Assembly (NCBI RefSeq): GCF_029623395.1 | Contig: NZ_JAPYKK010000012.1 | Span: forward strand, 1-64,000 | Direction: 5' to 3' | Origin: Sphingomonas echinoides | Lineage (GTDB): Bacteria; Pseudomonadota; Alphaproteobacteria; Sphingomonadales; Sphingomonadaceae | DNA length: 64,000 nucleotides | In this document: positions 38,563 to 46,572 of the stretch, in pieces | How the letters are laid out: the number at the start of each line of letters is the position of its first letter | Numbering within the stretch: position 1 is the first letter of the stretch | The notes under the pieces: model-generated | The model's database searches: none | Told to the model about the DNA's origin: nothing | Seen by the model: only the letters and a program-made list of their open reading frames with translations | Made by a program: the position numbers and the translations under genes

Positions 38563-39960
38563 ATGCGAAGTGCCATCCGCCCGGTCCCCCGCGTCGCGCT
38601 GCTGATCACGCTTGCGACGCTTGTCGAACTGGCGGCGTTCTGGCCCGGAATCATGACGTGGGATGCGATCCGCCAATATGGCCAGGCGGTTAGCGGACGC
38701 TATGACGATTGGCACCCGCCCGCGATGAATTGGTTGTGGCACCAGCTGCGGCATGGCGCGGCGGGACCAGCGCCGATGCTCGTGCTGCAAGCCATGCTGT
38801 ACGCAAGCGGGACCGGCTTGCTCGCAGTCGCCGCGCTGCGCCGGGGACAGCGCTGGGGGAGCGTCGCGATCCTGCTGCTCGCAGCGTCGCCGATCGCGCT
38901 GGTGTTGCTCGGCACGATCCTCAAGGACAGCCTGTTCGCGGGGACGCTGCTGCTGGCCGCAGGGTTGATCGCGGTGCCGTCCGAGCACCACCGACGGCCG
39001 AAATTCGCCGCCATAATCCTGCTGATTGCCGCCGCAACGCTGCGGTTCAACGCGGTTCCGGCCTGTCTGCCGCTGCTTGTTGCGCTCACACCACCGGCGT
39101 GGCGCCGATCGCCCGCGCGATTCACCGCGACGGCGGTGCTGGCGGTGGTGCCGTTGGTCCTCGCCCTCCCCCTCGCGAACGCGGCCTTGCGCGCACAGCG
39201 CAGCGGGGTGGAGCTGTCGCTGGTGATCTACGATCTTGGCGGGATCGGGCGATTCGCGAACGCGAACGTCTTCCCACCGACCGAGGTCGCCAACCCGATG
39301 GCGGTCAATCGCGCCTGTTACTCGCCCGTGTCCTGGGATCGCTACGCCTGGTGGGGAGAGGAGCCGTGCGCGATCGGATTCGAGACCGTGCAAGCGCCGT
39401 TACGCGCGCATCATGCCGCATATCGCTGGTGGTTTGCCGCGATTGTGGCGCATCCGCTGGCATATCTCGATCATCGGCTGGCGCATTTTGATCGCAATAC
39501 GCGCTTTCTGGTGCGGGACGGTGACCTTCCCGGCCTGTCGCTCGCCTCGGATCCCAACCGCTGGGGCTATGCTGTCGCGCCCAACGCGCTGAACCGGGGG
39601 ATCACCACGGTCGCGACGATGGCGCTCGCAACCCCGCTCGGCTGGCCGGCATGCTGGATCGCGCTGGCGTTCGGACTCGTCGTGCTGCGACCGACTATAA
39701 GCCAGCCGGGCGGCCAGCAGGGCGACGTCGCGTCCGCGCTGGCGTGGTCCGCGCTGCTCTATGCGTTGAGCTACCTGCCGCTCAGCGTCGCCTCGGAAGT
39801 TCGGTACCATTTCTGGACGATCACCGCGACGGGCGCGGCGGCGGCGCTGATGCTCGGTCAACGCGAGGTCTGGGCGGTCCCGCGCTGGCGGCGGGTCCTC
39901 GCGGTCGGCCCAGTCGCCGCGATCCTGCTCGGCAGCATCGCGGCGCGGGTCATGGGATAG
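38563..39960 (+). CDS. Polytopic membrane protein, GT-C glycosyltransferase-like
   Basis: The 465-residue protein has about eleven hydrophobic helices. The first external loop contains TWDAIRQYGQAVSGRYDDWHPPAMNWLWHQL, with acidic residues and a His-Pro-Pro motif reminiscent of GT-C glycosyltransferases that use polyprenyl-linked donors. A large periplasmic loop (about 230-310) is rich in aromatic residues. No named family is recognised with certainty. It ends 3 bases before the convergent gene at 39964. Confidence 0.72.
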   Translation: MRSAIRPVPRVALLITLATLVELAAFWPGIMTWDAIRQYGQAVSGRYDDWHPPAMNWLWHQLRHGAAGPAPMLVLQAMLYASGTGLLAVAALRRGQRWGSVAILLLAASPIALVLLGTILKDSLFAGTLLLAAGLIAVPSEHHRRPKFAAIILLIAAATLRFNAVPACLPLLVALTPPAWRRSPARFTATAVLAVVPLVLALPLANAALRAQRSGVELSLVIYDLGGIGRFANANVFPPTEVANPMAVNRACYSPVSWDRYAWWGEEPCAIGFETVQAPLRAHHAAYRWWFAAIVAHPLAYLDHRLAHFDRNTRFLVRDGDLPGLSLASDPNRWGYAVAPNALNRGITTVATMALATPLGWPACWIALAFGLVVLRPTISQPGGQQGDVASALAWSALLYALSYLPLSVASEVRYHFWTITATGAAAALMLGQREVWAVPRWRRVLAVGPVAAILLGSIAARVMG

Positions 39961-39963
39961 AGC

Positions 39964-40338
39964 TTACTTTTTGGCGGCGGCAGGCTGCTGGCTCTTGGCG
40001 ACGCCCTGAATCAGCTCCGCAGTCGCGATCTGCTTGGCTTGAAGCCCGCGCGCACAATTGGTCATCGTCTGGGCGATTTCCTTGCCCATCGGCTCCTTGC
40101 CGACCGCGATCACCGAGCTGCGGAACTGCGCGGGCGACAGCTTGGCGTCGATCCGGCCAAGATAATAGGCGACCGAAATAATCGCGACCTGCTTCTTCTT
40201 GGGGTCGGCTTCCTTCTCCGCGAAGACGTTGCTGACCAGCATGCAGCGCACGTCCGGATCGGCGGCCTGCGCGGTGGCGACGGCAGGAAGCAGCGACAGG
40301 CCAACGGCCAGCGACATAAGAATGGTTTGACGACGCAA
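39964..40338 (-). CDS. Small secreted protein of unknown function
   Basis: From a TTG at 40338 (GGAGA 8 bases upstream) the product is 124 residues: an N-terminal signal peptide (RRQTILMSLAVGLSLLPAVATAQA) and a mature domain with two cysteines (VRCMLVSNVFA..., MTNCARGLQ) that could form a disulfide. An ATG at 40317 in the same frame is the alternative start. The pattern VAYYLGRIDAKLSPAQFRSSV...MGKEIAQTMTNC is one I associate with sphingomonad hypothetical proteins; function unknown. Confidence 0.68.
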   Translation of the reverse strand: MRRQTILMSLAVGLSLLPAVATAQAADPDVRCMLVSNVFAEKEADPKKKQVAIISVAYYLGRIDAKLSPAQFRSSVIAVGKEPMGKEIAQTMTNCARGLQAKQIATAELIQGVAKSQQPAAAKK

Positions 40339-40368
40339 GAATGTTCTCCGGACAAGCACATGGCGCAA

Positions 40369-40697
40369 ACGCCATGCGAGCGTCGCGCTCTAGACTTGGA
40401 CGGGAGGCACCGCAACGGCGCGACCGGCATCCGGTCCGGAACCAGCCAAGTCCAGCGACCGCGCGATCCCGGCATAAGACGAGCCGCATTCCGCCAAGGC
40501 GAGTGTCCGGAAGAATGCGGGGTCTATGCTGTCCCACGAGCCCCCAGATCCGTGGCGCAACACCAGAGTAAGAGGCGGATAGGCCGTTGACCGTCGCGGC
40601 CTACAGCGATCCTGCTGCAGTCGACGGTCCTGATCACGGATTTCCGATGTGTCATGGATTGACCGGCGGGCGCGCCGCCCGGACCGATCTTGATCTC
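40369..40697. other. Gene-free stretch between the small secreted protein and tRNA-Pro
   Basis: I see no supported gene in these 329 bases. The short frames here either run through the tRNA (giving the well-known spurious tRNA-antisense peptides) or lack a ribosome binding site. No repeats, attachment-site copies of the tRNA 3' end, or terminators with T tracts are visible. Some of the DNA must carry the tRNA's downstream sequence and the promoter of the 40338 gene. Confidence 0.5.
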
Positions 40698-40774
40698 TGG
40701 TCGGGGCGACAGGATTCGAACCTGCGACCCCCACACCCCCAGTGTGATGCGCTACCAGGCTGCGCTACGCCCCG
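40698..40774 (-). tRNA. tRNA-Pro (anticodon GGG)
   Basis: The minus strand folds as a 77-base cloverleaf: acceptor stem CGGGGCG/CGCCCCG, D arm GCGCAGCCTGGTAGCGC, anticodon stem CACAC/GTGTG with loop TGGGGGT (anticodon GGG), T arm with GGTTCGAATCC, discriminator A and an encoded CCA end (40698-40700 on the plus strand as TGG). Confidence 0.95.
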
Positions 40775-40816
40775 ACCGAGGGAGGCGCGTTAGTCCGAGA
40801 ATGCGGCGGATGCAAG

Positions 40817-41524
40817 TCACTTGAACTGACCGAGCGGCAATAAGCGGTTCGCCAACGCCTGAACCGCGCGCGGATCGCGGTTCTTGAGGGGACCGATCAA
40901 CTGTGCCGCGCGGCGTTGCAGGATGCGATCGAGTGCGGTCGGAGTCGAGCCACGTGCCGCGGCCTCGGCCAGCGAGGCACCGACCGGGTCGCCGGGGTCG
41001 ATCGCCAGCCGCAACAGCGCGGCCAGCCCCGGAAACAGCGCACGCGGCCCGCCGAGCGCGACCGCGCGGTCGAGCGCGTCGAGCCCCGCCACCTTGCGCG
41101 CGCCAAGCGCACCGCGCGCGACCAGCCCACCGAGCGATTTCACCGCGCTCAGATGCCATGCGCCGAGCGCAGCCTGCGCTTCCGCATCGCGGGGGTTGCG
41201 CGCGGTGATCGCCTCGAACTGCGCCTTGGCGGCGAGCGCGTCGGACCGGCTGTTGGTAAGCTTCGCCCGGTAGCTCGTTGCCATCGCGCGCGTGAGCTGC
41301 GCCTCGACATCCCCCGGGCTTCGCATCAGCGTTGCAATCGCGGTGGCCTCGACGGTCGCGATCTGTCGCAGCGCTCTGTCCCGATCTGACGCAACGAACG
41401 CGGTTTGCGTCAGCGTCTCGCGACTGCTTTCGGCCGCGCTCGCCGGGATTGCCGCCGCGATCGCGCCGATCGCGACCACGGTTGCGAGAATCGCGACGGA
41501 GCGTGTCTTGATACGTTTCGCCAA
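40817..41524 (-). CDS. Secreted TPR-like protein (235 aa)
   Basis: The protein begins with a signal peptide (MAKRIKTRSVAILATVVAIGAIAAAIPASA) and consists of Ala/Arg-rich helices with a TPR-like pair (SDALAAKAQFEAITARNPRDAEAQAALGAWHLSAV...). It is probably periplasmic. The middle resembles a tetratricopeptide pair; no enzyme motif is visible. Its stop codon lies 43 bases from the 5' end of the tRNA-Pro gene on the same strand, so the promoter region of that tRNA must be inside or just after this gene. Confidence 0.7.
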   Translation of the reverse strand: MAKRIKTRSVAILATVVAIGAIAAAIPASAAESSRETLTQTAFVASDRDRALRQIATVEATAIATLMRSPGDVEAQLTRAMATSYRAKLTNSRSDALAAKAQFEAITARNPRDAEAQAALGAWHLSAVKSLGGLVARGALGARKVAGLDALDRAVALGGPRALFPGLAALLRLAIDPGDPVGASLAEAAARGSTPTALDRILQRRAAQLIGPLKNRDPRAVQALANRLLPLGQFK

Positions 41525-41567
41525 AGCTTTTTCCGACCGTTACGAGCCAAACCGCCCGGTCAACGGA

Positions 41568-41879
41568 TCAATCGCCCATCAGGGTCCGAGAAAAGCTGCC
41601 TTCCCAGGTCTTTACGCTCATATCCACGATACCGAGATCGCGCAGCGCGCGACCGAATGCCTTTTGGTGCTCGGCATGGCCATGCGCGGCCAAAGCATCC
41701 TCCGTGGTCCACCGTTCGGCAATGCGGATCACGTCGGGGTCGGCGACGTCGAACGAGAAGGCGTAGAGTTCGCAACCCTCCTCCTGTTCCACCCGCGCGA
41801 CGTGGGCGACGAGCAAGTCCTTGATCCGGGCGGCATCCCCGGGAGCGGTCTTGATGTGTCCGAGGACGAGGATGGTCAT
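41568..41879 (-). CDS. Antibiotic biosynthesis monooxygenase (ABM) domain protein
   Basis: The 103-residue protein is a single ABM dimeric alpha/beta barrel domain: ILVLGHIKTAPGDAARIKDLLVAHVARVEQEEGCELYAFSFDVADPDVIRIAERWTTEDALAAHGHAEHQKAFG. E-x-G-C-x-x-Y and the His pair in HGHAEHQKAF are typical. Members are cofactor-free oxygenases or stress-linked quinol/heme-related enzymes. AGGAGA lies 7 bases before ATG 41879, which rules out the much longer upstream in-frame extension. It is divergent from yajC. Confidence 0.86.
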   Translation of the reverse strand: MTILVLGHIKTAPGDAARIKDLLVAHVARVEQEEGCELYAFSFDVADPDVIRIAERWTTEDALAAHGHAEHQKAFGRALRDLGIVDMSVKTWEGSFSRTLMGD

Positions 41880-41949
41880 GGTCGCGTCTCCTGAAGTCAT
41901 GATCCGTTGCACCGGCGCGCGTGAGATGATAGCGCGCGCTGCTTGTAGC

Positions 41950-41969
41950 GGGACGTCTTCGTCCCGCAA
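41950..41969. promoter_or_regulatory. Hairpin in the yajC leader region
   Basis: GCGGGAC pairs with GTCCCGC around GTCTTC, 50 bases before the yajC start. There is no T tract after it. It could be a 5' UTR stabilising hairpin of the sec operon. Confidence 0.35.
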
Positions 41970-42018
41970 TCCCGCATGTCCCTTGTGTACAGGCGGGCCA
42001 GCTTTACCAAGGTAGCCC

Positions 42019-42360
42019 ATGTTCGCCACCCCAGCATTCGCCCAGACCACCGGTGCCGCCGCCGGCCCCGATGGCTTTCTTTCGCTGCTCGTCAATTTCG
42101 GCCCGCTGCTGCTGGTCTTCGTTGCGTTCTACTTCATGATCCTGCGCCCGCAGCAGTTGCGCGCGCGCAACCAGGCGGCGGCGATCAACGCGGTCAAGAA
42201 GGGTGATTCGGTCGTGACCGCGGGCGGCATCGTCGGCAAGGTGACCAAGGTCGAGGAACGCTTCGTCGAGGTCGAGATCGCGCCGACCACGCGCATCCGC
42301 GTCGTCAAAGCGACGCTCGCCGAAGTGACGCCGCTCGGCTCCAAGCCCGCGAACGACTGA
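42019..42360 (+). CDS. yajC: Sec translocon accessory protein YajC
   Basis: The 113-residue protein has one transmembrane helix (SLLVNFGPLLLVFVAFYFMILRPQQLRARNQAAAINAVKKGDSVVTAGGIVGKVTKV), the conserved FYFMILRPQ-x-R region and the VxTxGGIxGxV segment of YajC. The start 'MFATPAFAQ' is like other alphaproteobacterial YajC. It works with SecDF in the inner membrane to help export. It begins the yajC-secD-secF-Mth938 operon; secD starts 4 bases after its stop. Confidence 0.96.
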   Translation: MFATPAFAQTTGAAAGPDGFLSLLVNFGPLLLVFVAFYFMILRPQQLRARNQAAAINAVKKGDSVVTAGGIVGKVTKVEERFVEVEIAPTTRIRVVKATLAEVTPLGSKPAND

Positions 42361-42364
42361 TCCG

Positions 42365-43951
42365 ATGCTCGATTTTCCCCGCTGGAAGGTCATTTCGATC
42401 TTCGCTTTCCTCGCCGCGCTGATGGCGCTGGCGATCCCGAGCTTCCTGCCCGAGTCGGTCACCGACAAATGGGGCGCGTTCCCGCATCCGCGGGTCAACA
42501 AGGGGCTCGATCTGGCGGGGGGCAGCTATCTGCTGCTCGAGGCGAATACCGACGAGCTGGTGAAGAACCGGCTCGAGGCGATGCGCGAGCAGATCGTCTC
42601 GCAGATGGCGGTCGGCCCGGTCATTCCGATCGGCGACATCGCCACCGACAACGGCAAGCTGAGCTTCATGCTGCGCAACGTGACGCAGCTCGATGCCGCG
42701 CGGGAACGGCTTAACAAGCTGACCGGCGGGGTCGGGCTGACCGGCCAGCGTGACTGGGACTTGCAGGTCGTCGATTCGTCGCGGATCGTGATGACCCCGA
42801 CCGAGGCGGGCATCAACGCGTCGATCAAGGAAGCGATGGCGACCGCAACCGACGTGGTGCGGACCCGTATCGACAAGCTCGGCACCAAGGAGCCGACGAT
42901 CGTCGGCCAGGGCACCAACCGCATCGTCGTGCAGGTGCCGGGGTTGAAGGACCCGCAGGCGCTGAAGGAGTTGCTCGGCAAGACCGCCAAGCTCGAGTTC
43001 AAGATGGTCGCGGACCAGACCTATGTGCCGGGCGGGATCATCCCCGCGGGCACGCAGGTCCTGCCCTATCCCGAGGGTGGACCCGGCGCGAAGATCCTCG
43101 TCAAACGCCAGGCGATCATCACCGGCGACCAGCTGCTGACCGCGAAACAGTCGTTCAAGCAGGAGGACAACGCCCCGATCGTCGACTTCAGCTTCAACTC
43201 CGAGGGTGGTCGCAAGTTCGCGGAAATCACGCAGGCGAATACCGGCAAGCGGTTCGCGGTGATCGTCGATGACGCGGTCATCTCGGCGCCGCGGATCAAT
43301 ACGGCGATCCTTGGCGGCGCTGGCTATATCGAAGGGTCGTTCACGGTCGAATCCGCGAACAACCTCGCGATCGCGCTGAGCTCGGGCAAGTTGCCGATCT
43401 CGCTGAAGGTGGTCGAGGAACGCACCGTCGGTCCGGATCTGGGTCAGGAATCGATCAACGCGGGCGTCCGCGCCTCGGCGATCGCGGTGATCCTCGTGAT
43501 CGTGTTCATGGTGCTGACCTACGGTCGGTTCGGCTTCTATGCCGACTATGCGGTCATCATCAACGTCGTCGTCATCATGGGCGTGCTGGCGCTGCTCAAC
43601 GGGACGCTGACGCTGCCGGGGATCGCGGGCTTCGTGCTGACGATCGGTACCGCGGTCGACGCGAACGTGCTGATCAACGAGCGTATCCGCGAGGAACGCC
43701 GGCGCGGTCGCAGCGTGATCCAGTCGGTGGAGCTCGGGTATAAGGAAGCCAGCCGCACGATCTTCGAGGCGAATGCGACGCATGCGATCTCGGGCGTCAT
43801 CATGCTGATGCTGGGCTCGGGTCCGGTGAAGGGCTTCGCGGTCGTGCTGCTGATCGGCATCGCCACCTCGGTGTTCACCGCCGTCACCTTCACGCGGATG
43901 CTCGTGGTGTTGTGGATTCGCCGCAACCGCCCGACCGACATCAACATTTGA
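42365..43951 (+). CDS. secD: Protein translocase subunit SecD
   Basis: The 528-residue protein has an N-terminal transmembrane helix, the motif NKGLDLAGGSYLLLE, the large periplasmic P1 domain, and five C-terminal helices starting at GVRASAIAVILVIVFMVLTYGRFG, including the SecDF signatures LTLPGIAGFVLTIGTAVDANVLINERIREE and SGPVKGFAVVLLIGIATSVFTAV. It pulls exported proteins out of SecYEG using proton motive force. It is preceded by yajC and followed 13 bases later by secF, the standard order. Confidence 0.97.
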   Translation: MLDFPRWKVISIFAFLAALMALAIPSFLPESVTDKWGAFPHPRVNKGLDLAGGSYLLLEANTDELVKNRLEAMREQIVSQMAVGPVIPIGDIATDNGKLSFMLRNVTQLDAARERLNKLTGGVGLTGQRDWDLQVVDSSRIVMTPTEAGINASIKEAMATATDVVRTRIDKLGTKEPTIVGQGTNRIVVQVPGLKDPQALKELLGKTAKLEFKMVADQTYVPGGIIPAGTQVLPYPEGGPGAKILVKRQAIITGDQLLTAKQSFKQEDNAPIVDFSFNSEGGRKFAEITQANTGKRFAVIVDDAVISAPRINTAILGGAGYIEGSFTVESANNLAIALSSGKLPISLKVVEERTVGPDLGQESINAGVRASAIAVILVIVFMVLTYGRFGFYADYAVIINVVVIMGVLALLNGTLTLPGIAGFVLTIGTAVDANVLINERIREERRRGRSVIQSVELGYKEASRTIFEANATHAISGVIMLMLGSGPVKGFAVVLLIGIATSVFTAVTFTRMLVVLWIRRNRPTDINI

Positions 43952-43964
43952 TCGGCCAGACACC

Positions 43965-44918
43965 ATGCGCCTGCTGAAAATCGTTCCGGACAACACCAAC
44001 CTTCCCTTCGTTTCCCTGCGCAAATGGGCGTTCGGGTTGACGCTGCTGCTGTCGATCGCCGCGCTTGCGCTGGTGTTCACCAAGGGGCTCAACCTCGGCG
44101 TCGATTTTGTCGGCGGGCTGATGATCGAGGAGAAGTTCGCCTCCCCGCCGTCGCTCGACAAGCTGCGGACGACGATCGATAATCTCGAGCTGGGCGAAGC
44201 GCGGCTCCAAACGGTCGGCAACGACAATACCATCTCGATCAAGCTTCCCCCGCCCAAGAGCAGCGACGAAGGTGCGGCCAACCGCATCGTCCAGCAGGTC
44301 CAGGTGGCGATCTCGCGCGATTTCCCAGATGCGCGCTTCTCGCGGCAGGATTCGGTCAGCGGCAAGGTCTCGGGCGAGCTGATCTGGAAGGGTATCCTCG
44401 CGGTCGTGCTCGCGGTCGTCGGGATCGGGCTGTTCGCGATCTTCCGGTTCGAATGGCAGTTCGGCGTCTCGACGGTCGTCGCGATCGTCCACGACGTGCT
44501 GATGACGCTCGGTTTCTTCGCGCTCAGCGGGTTTGAGTTCGACCTCAACATCGTCGCCGCGGTGCTGACGATCATCGGCTATTCGATCAACGACAAGATC
44601 GTCATCGATGATCGCATCCGCGAGAACATGCGCCGCTATCGCAAGATGGACATGTCCGCGATCGTCGATCTGTCGGTCAACGAGACGCTGCCGCGTACGG
44701 TCATGACCTCGGTGACGATCCTGCTCGCACTGTTCGCGCTGCTGATCTTCGGTGGGCCGGTGCTGCGCGGGTTTACCGCGGCGATGATCCTCGGCATCTT
44801 CGTCGGCACCTATTCGTCGATCTACGTGTCGTCGTCGCTGCTGATCTCGCTCGGGCTGCGGCCCGATCCGAGCCAAGCCGAGCCGGTCGCCCCCGTGAAC
44901 CAGCCCAAGACGCGCTGA
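43965..44918 (+). CDS. secF: Protein translocase subunit SecF
   Basis: The 317-residue protein has the SecF start (LLKIVPDNTNLPFVSLRKWAFGLTLLLSIAALAL), LNLGVDFVGGLMIE, a short periplasmic domain and the characteristic helices with AAVLTIIGYSINDKIVIDDRIRENMRRYRKMDM, ETLPRTVMTSVTILLALFALLIFGGPVLRGFTAAMILGIFVGTYSSIYVSS. It pairs with SecD. Its stop codon overlaps the start of the Mth938-domain gene (TGATG), so translation is coupled. Confidence 0.97.
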   Translation: MRLLKIVPDNTNLPFVSLRKWAFGLTLLLSIAALALVFTKGLNLGVDFVGGLMIEEKFASPPSLDKLRTTIDNLELGEARLQTVGNDNTISIKLPPPKSSDEGAANRIVQQVQVAISRDFPDARFSRQDSVSGKVSGELIWKGILAVVLAVVGIGLFAIFRFEWQFGVSTVVAIVHDVLMTLGFFALSGFEFDLNIVAAVLTIIGYSINDKIVIDDRIRENMRRYRKMDMSAIVDLSVNETLPRTVMTSVTILLALFALLIFGGPVLRGFTAAMILGIFVGTYSSIYVSSSLLISLGLRPDPSQAEPVAPVNQPKTR

Positions 44919-45298
44919 TGCAGATCGACCGCGCCAGCGGGACTGGTCCGGCGATCACCGGCTTCTCGCCCAACGGCTACAAGGTCGAGGCGGGGACGTT
45001 TCGGGGCGTGTACCGCGCGCTGACGATCACGCCCGAGGCGGTTGCGGAATGGGATGCACCCGCGCTCGAAACGCTGACGCCGGAGTCGCTCGCGGGCCTG
45101 CTGCACGTCGAGCCACGGCCCGAGTTCCTGCTGCTCGGCACCGGCGCGACGATGCGGCGCCCCGCCCCCGCCTTCGTCCGCGCGCTCGAGGCGCAGGGCA
45201 TCGGCGTGGAGGCGATGGACAGCCGTGCGGCGGCCCGTGCCTGGGCCGTGCTGCGCGGAGAGGGGCGCTGGGTGGTCGGCGCGCTCTATCCGCTTTGA
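44918..45298 (+). CDS. Mth938-like domain-containing protein (DUF498)
   Basis: The 126-residue protein matches the Mth938/NDUFAF3-like fold: ITGFSPNGYKVEAGTFRGVYRALTITPEAVAEW, LLGTGATMRRPAPAFVRALEAQGIGVEAMDSRAAARAWAVLRGEGRWVVGALYPL. The related human NDUFAF3 helps assemble respiratory complex I, and the alphaproteobacterial gene is regularly found after secF. The function in bacteria is not established. It overlaps the secF stop by 1 base. Confidence 0.9.
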   Translation: MQIDRASGTGPAITGFSPNGYKVEAGTFRGVYRALTITPEAVAEWDAPALETLTPESLAGLLHVEPRPEFLLLGTGATMRRPAPAFVRALEAQGIGVEAMDSRAAARAWAVLRGEGRWVVGALYPL

Positions 45299-45390
45299 TC
45301 GACTGACTCGCCGCGCTATTGGTTTCGCAGGACATGCGTTTGCCGGACGGTAGCTCCCTGGCGAGGCGCGAGAAGGTCGGGACCGTATCG

Positions 45391-46572
45391 ATGAAATCGC
45401 TTGCCGCCATCCTGCTGGCTACTGCCGCCCCGACCGTCGCGACGGCGCAGTCCCCAGCCCCGGCCACCACGCAAGCCGCCCCCACATACACCAACCCGGA
45501 CGAGTGGCTGTGCCGCCCCGGCCGCACCGACGCCTGCTCGGCGAACCAGGACGCGACGATCATCCGCGCCGACGGGACTCGCACGATCGAACGCTTCGAC
45601 GCCGACGAGCACCCCAAGTTCGATTGTTTCTACGTCTATCCGACGGTTTCGGCCGACCCGACCCCCAATAGCGACATGGCCGCCGGCCCCGAGGAAGTCG
45701 CCGTCGCAACCAGCCAGGCGGCGCGCTTCACCAAGCATTGCCGCGTGTTCGCGCCGTTATACCGCCAGATGACGCTGGTTGCGCTGCGCGAGGCGCTGCA
45801 GGGCAAGCCGATGCCCGACATCCGCGCGCGCGCCTTCGCCGATGTGAAGGCCGCGTGGGAAGAATATCTCGCCTATGACAATCACGGCCGCGGCGTCGTC
45901 CTGATCGGCCACAGTCAGGGTGCGGGGCTGCTCAAGGACCTGATGGCGCGCGAGATCGAAGGCAAGCCGGTCCAGCGCCAGATCATCTCGCTGATCATCC
46001 CCGGCACCAATGTCGCGGTTCCGATCGGCAAGGATGTCGGGGGCGATCTCAAGTCGACGCCCATGTGCCGCAGCAACAAGCAAAGCGGCTGCCTGGTCAG
46101 TTACGTCAGCTTCCGCGCCGATTCCCCGCCGCCCGAGTTCAGCCGCTTCGGGTCAGTCGACCAGCCCGGAATGACCGCCGCTTGCGTCGATCCCGCCGCG
46201 CTCGACGGGCAGTCCAAGCCGACCGACGCATATCTTGGTGCCGCGGGGGCCGGAATGGGCAGCGCGCGGCAAGGCCCCTGGAGCCAGGACGGGGCACCGG
46301 TCACCACCCCCTTCGTCAAGGTCCCCGGCCTGATCAGCACGCGCTGCGTCACCGCCGGGCGGTTCCGCTATCTCGCGGTGACGACCAATGCCAACCCTGC
46401 CGACAAACGCACCGACACGATCGTCGGCGAGATCGTCCGCGACGGACGCCCGCTCGCGGCCTGGGGGCTCCACCTCATCGACATGCCGGTCGTGATGGGC
46501 GATCTGGTCGAACTGACCGAGGATCAGGCGAAAGCGTGGCTGGCGAAGAACCCGCCCTCACCCGCGGGCTGA
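45391..46572 (+). CDS. DUF3089 family secreted alpha/beta hydrolase
   Basis: The 393-residue protein has a signal peptide (MKSLAAILLATAAPTVATAQ) and the DUF3089 features DEWLCRPGRTDACSANQDATII, FDCFYVYPTVSADPTPNSDM, and the nucleophile elbow GVVLIGHSQGAGLLKDL. The C-terminal HLIDMPVVMGDLVEL fits the family's catalytic end. Members are lipase-like serine hydrolases of unproven substrate. The ATG at 45391 is decided by the signal peptide. Its last 15 bases overlap the convergent glycosyltransferase gene (46558-46572). Confidence 0.86.
   Translation: MKSLAAILLATAAPTVATAQSPAPATTQAAPTYTNPDEWLCRPGRTDACSANQDATIIRADGTRTIERFDADEHPKFDCFYVYPTVSADPTPNSDMAAGPEEVAVATSQAARFTKHCRVFAPLYRQMTLVALREALQGKPMPDIRARAFADVKAAWEEYLAYDNHGRGVVLIGHSQGAGLLKDLMAREIEGKPVQRQIISLIIPGTNVAVPIGKDVGGDLKSTPMCRSNKQSGCLVSYVSFRADSPPPEFSRFGSVDQPGMTAACVDPAALDGQSKPTDAYLGAAGAGMGSARQGPWSQDGAPVTTPFVKVPGLISTRCVTAGRFRYLAVTTNANPADKRTDTIVGEIVRDGRPLAAWGLHLIDMPVVMGDLVELTEDQAKAWLAKNPPSPAG

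Noticed and set aside
40390..40734. Minus-strand frame of 114 codons with the peptide [11 protein letters not shown]
   Set aside because: The N-terminus is a frame through the tRNA gene (another recurrent spurious peptide), there is no ribosome binding site, and the rest matches nothing I know.
40587..40793. Open frame on the plus strand containing the peptide [20 protein letters not shown]
   Set aside because: It is the well-known translation of the antisense strand of tRNA-Pro and not a protein; the tRNA cloverleaf on the minus strand explains the sequence.
42305..44575. 756-codon open frame on the minus strand opposite secD/secF
   Set aside because: It is antisense to two certain genes, has low-complexity His/Arg/Asp-rich sequence typical of frames opposite high-GC coding DNA, and has no start signal.
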